Source of the DNA: Candidatus Colwelliibacteriota bacterium
GTDB taxonomy: Bacteria > Patescibacteriota > Minisyncoccia > UBA6257 > Colwellbacteraceae
Direction: 5' to 3'
Assembly: GCA_014874305.1 (NCBI GenBank)
Contig: JACWAO010000077.1
Span: forward strand, 1-13,286
DNA: 13,286 nucleotides
Shown one piece after another: positions 12,016-13,286 of the stretch. A model generated the notes under the pieces. The model was not told the origin of the DNA. It saw nothing but the letters and a program-made list of their open reading frames with translations, and searched no databases. Both the position numbers and the translations under genes were made by a program. Numbering within the stretch: the stretch's first letter is position 1; each line of letters begins with the position of its first letter.

Positions 12016-13125
12016 ATGAACGAACAGACACAGCTTACGCAAACAGCCAAAAAAGAGAGGAACCTGTATATTTCTTACATCAAGGGAGCCGCTATTATCG
12101 GAATAATTCTTATTCACCTGATAGATTGGTCGAACATGCGTCTGCCTAAAACCGGACATTTTGTAGAAGACCTCCTGCACTCCGCGGTCTTGCTTTTTGT
12201 TCTCGTCGGAGGAAGCGTGACATTCGTGGCGTATGAAAGGAAGCCTATATCAATACAGGTAAAGAGATTAATTTATCGCGCCGGACAACTTCTTTTTATT
12301 TATTATTTATATAGCATTGTTAAGCTTCTTATTTTCAACTTCCGAACCGAACCGTTTTATGAACAGTTCAGTAAGATAGGAACGCTGACCATTCCCGACA
12401 TCCTGAAGTTCCACAGCTTCTCAGTCCCGATTACGGTTTTAATAACATATCCGTTTCTTCTCGCCATCTCCCCGTTATTCCTCTTAATCGCCAAGAAAGC
12501 GCGCCGTCCGGTATGGATAATAGGCGTTTCGGCCATAGGCTTGTTTATAATTAATTATTGGACCGGCATTCCCAACGCGACTTCTTTTATAATCAAATTC
12601 ATTTACGCGAACGGCTATGTCTTGTTCCCGATAGCCTTATGGCTCCTGCCCTTCCTCATCGGATTTTTCCTGGCGCAAGTCGGATTTGAAAAACAGCGCC
12701 GCTGGATTCTTATTGCGGGAATGGCTTTTACCGTCTTCTACGGCGCCAAACTCCTTTTAGCCCATCAGTCTTTGAGTTTAAGCGATCATGAGTTTCCGCT
12801 TTCTCCATATTTCATCGCCTTTGGAGTTTTTATGCTTGGTCTGCTTTTATACTTCTTCCGTTTTGTAGAAAAAACGCGGAACAGGTGGGTTAGGGGAGCG
12901 CTTGCCGCCTCGCGTCTCTTGGGAGACAAAACCCTGAGCATTTACATCTACCACTGGGTCGTCATAGATTTAACCATCTGGATTTTCTATCCGCATGCCG
13001 GACTTATCTGGCTTACCGTTGCCGCGTACCTAAGCCTGTACCTGCTTATAAACAAGAAAAAGTTGTTCGAGTACTATCTTCACCAAAAAGAAACCGCCAG
13101 AGAGTTGGGAGCAGAAATTTCATAA
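12016..13125 (+). CDS. Multi-pass membrane protein of the acyltransferase-3 / DUF1624-like superfamily
   Basis: Probably transfers an acyl group to a surface sugar, though donor and acceptor are unknown. The 369-residue protein has about ten hydrophobic segments. The first, YISYIKGAAIIGIILIHLIDW, carries the family arrangement of a basic residue, K-G-A and a membrane-embedded His (IHLIDW). Near the C-terminus GDKTLSIYIYHWVVIDLTIW is the typical penultimate helix with its His. The N-terminus before the first segment is a short polar tail (MNEQTQLTQTAKKER). The loops are short and basic. It follows the GC-rich repeat cluster, and neither a Shine-Dalgarno site nor a clear close -10 box precedes the ATG. 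Membrane topology is certain; the acyltransferase call is moderate. Confidence 0.75.
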   Translation: MNEQTQLTQTAKKERNLYISYIKGAAIIGIILIHLIDWSNMRLPKTGHFVEDLLHSAVLLFVLVGGSVTFVAYERKPISIQVKRLIYRAGQLLFIYYLYSIVKLLIFNFRTEPFYEQFSKIGTLTIPDILKFHSFSVPITVLITYPFLLAISPLFLLIAKKARRPVWIIGVSAIGLFIINYWTGIPNATSFIIKFIYANGYVLFPIALWLLPFLIGFFLAQVGFEKQRRWILIAGMAFTVFYGAKLLLAHQSLSLSDHEFPLSPYFIAFGVFMLGLLLYFFRFVEKTRNRWVRGALAASRLLGDKTLSIYIYHWVVIDLTIWIFYPHAGLIWLTVAAYLSLYLLINKKKLFEYYLHQKETARELGAEIS

Positions 13126-13142
13126 GAGTCCATCTTATAAAA

Positions 13143-13286
13143 ACTTGGTCTCGCAAGTTCTAGAACCCATCTCAAAAGTAGGCATTTGAAATAAAATAAG
13201 GTAGTTTCGAGCGAAAAGCGCTCAGCCCGACGAAGTAGTACTTGATAAGAGTACTTTGAGGAGGGATGGGCGGCTTGCAGACGAAA
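13143..13286. other. Unexplained structured tail at the right edge
   Basis: No gene is supported here. Three inverted repeats are visible: ACTTG/CAAGT (13143-13158, loop GTCTCG) overlapping the 10-nt palindrome GTTCTAGAAC (13157-13166); GAGCG/CGCTC (13209-13223, loop AAAAG); and AGTACT/AGTACT (13237-13255, 7-nt loop). The minus strand is open from the right edge to about 13084 but the translation lacks family features. It could be the edge of an insertion sequence, a structured RNA, or a dispersed intergenic repeat; the window ends too soon to tell. Confidence 0.4.

Noticed and set aside
1..13286. CRISPR array or tandem spacer-repeat structure
   Set aside because: No regularly spaced repeats of 24-40 nt with variable spacers; the only repeats are a two-copy palindrome and a short GC-rich pair.

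Overview
The window is a gene-dense, roughly 45% GC bacterial segment in the standard code (no in-frame TGA read as an amino acid). It encodes a strictly anaerobic (class III) ribonucleotide reductase, a minimal IscS/IscU iron-sulfur system, a bacteriohemerythrin, a tRNA-Gln without an encoded CCA end, tight ATGA-type gene overlaps and very little Shine-Dalgarno use. Several genes carry a TATAAT-like box only 5-8 nt before the ATG, as expected for leaderless mRNAs. Together this suggests a small-genome, fermentative or microaerophobic bacterium. A Patescibacteria/CPR-type lineage is my best guess, but it is an inference and no marker gene here settles it.

Left part (1-3640): the 3' portion of a membrane-anchored FKBP prolyl isomerase; a tRNA-Gln(CUG) with its own promoter; an unrecognised 271-residue protein with a likely leaderless start; an S66 (LD-carboxypeptidase/MccF-like) serine peptidase; and the wreck of a cation-transporting P-type ATPase on the minus strand. 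The peptidase gene is flanked by two copies of a 25-nt sequence containing a near-perfect palindrome. The recognisable ATPase homology stops exactly at the second copy. This stretch, just downstream of a tRNA, looks like a rearranged accessory segment.

Middle (3640-6063): a bacteriohemerythrin with all seven di-iron ligands is followed 20 nt later by a P-loop kinase-like protein. These converge on a GT4-family glycosyltransferase on the minus strand.

Right part (6090-11490, minus strand): an apparent operon iscS - iscU - FAD/NAD(P)H reductase - nrdD - nrdG runs from a clear promoter at 11462-11489, with overlapping or nearly abutting genes throughout. It combines Fe-S cluster assembly, a flavin reductase that could supply electrons, the glycyl-radical ribonucleotide reductase and its radical-SAM activase. 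This reads as a self-contained module for anaerobic dNTP synthesis. A divergent ArsR-family regulator (11548-11877) shares the intergenic region, which also holds a perfect DnaA box.

Far right (11878-13286): a GC-rich repeat/hairpin cluster, a multi-pass membrane acyltransferase-like protein, and a 160-nt unexplained structured tail. The reductase gene carries a GC-rich, hairpin-forming in-frame insertion that looks like a dispersed palindromic element lodged in a coding sequence.
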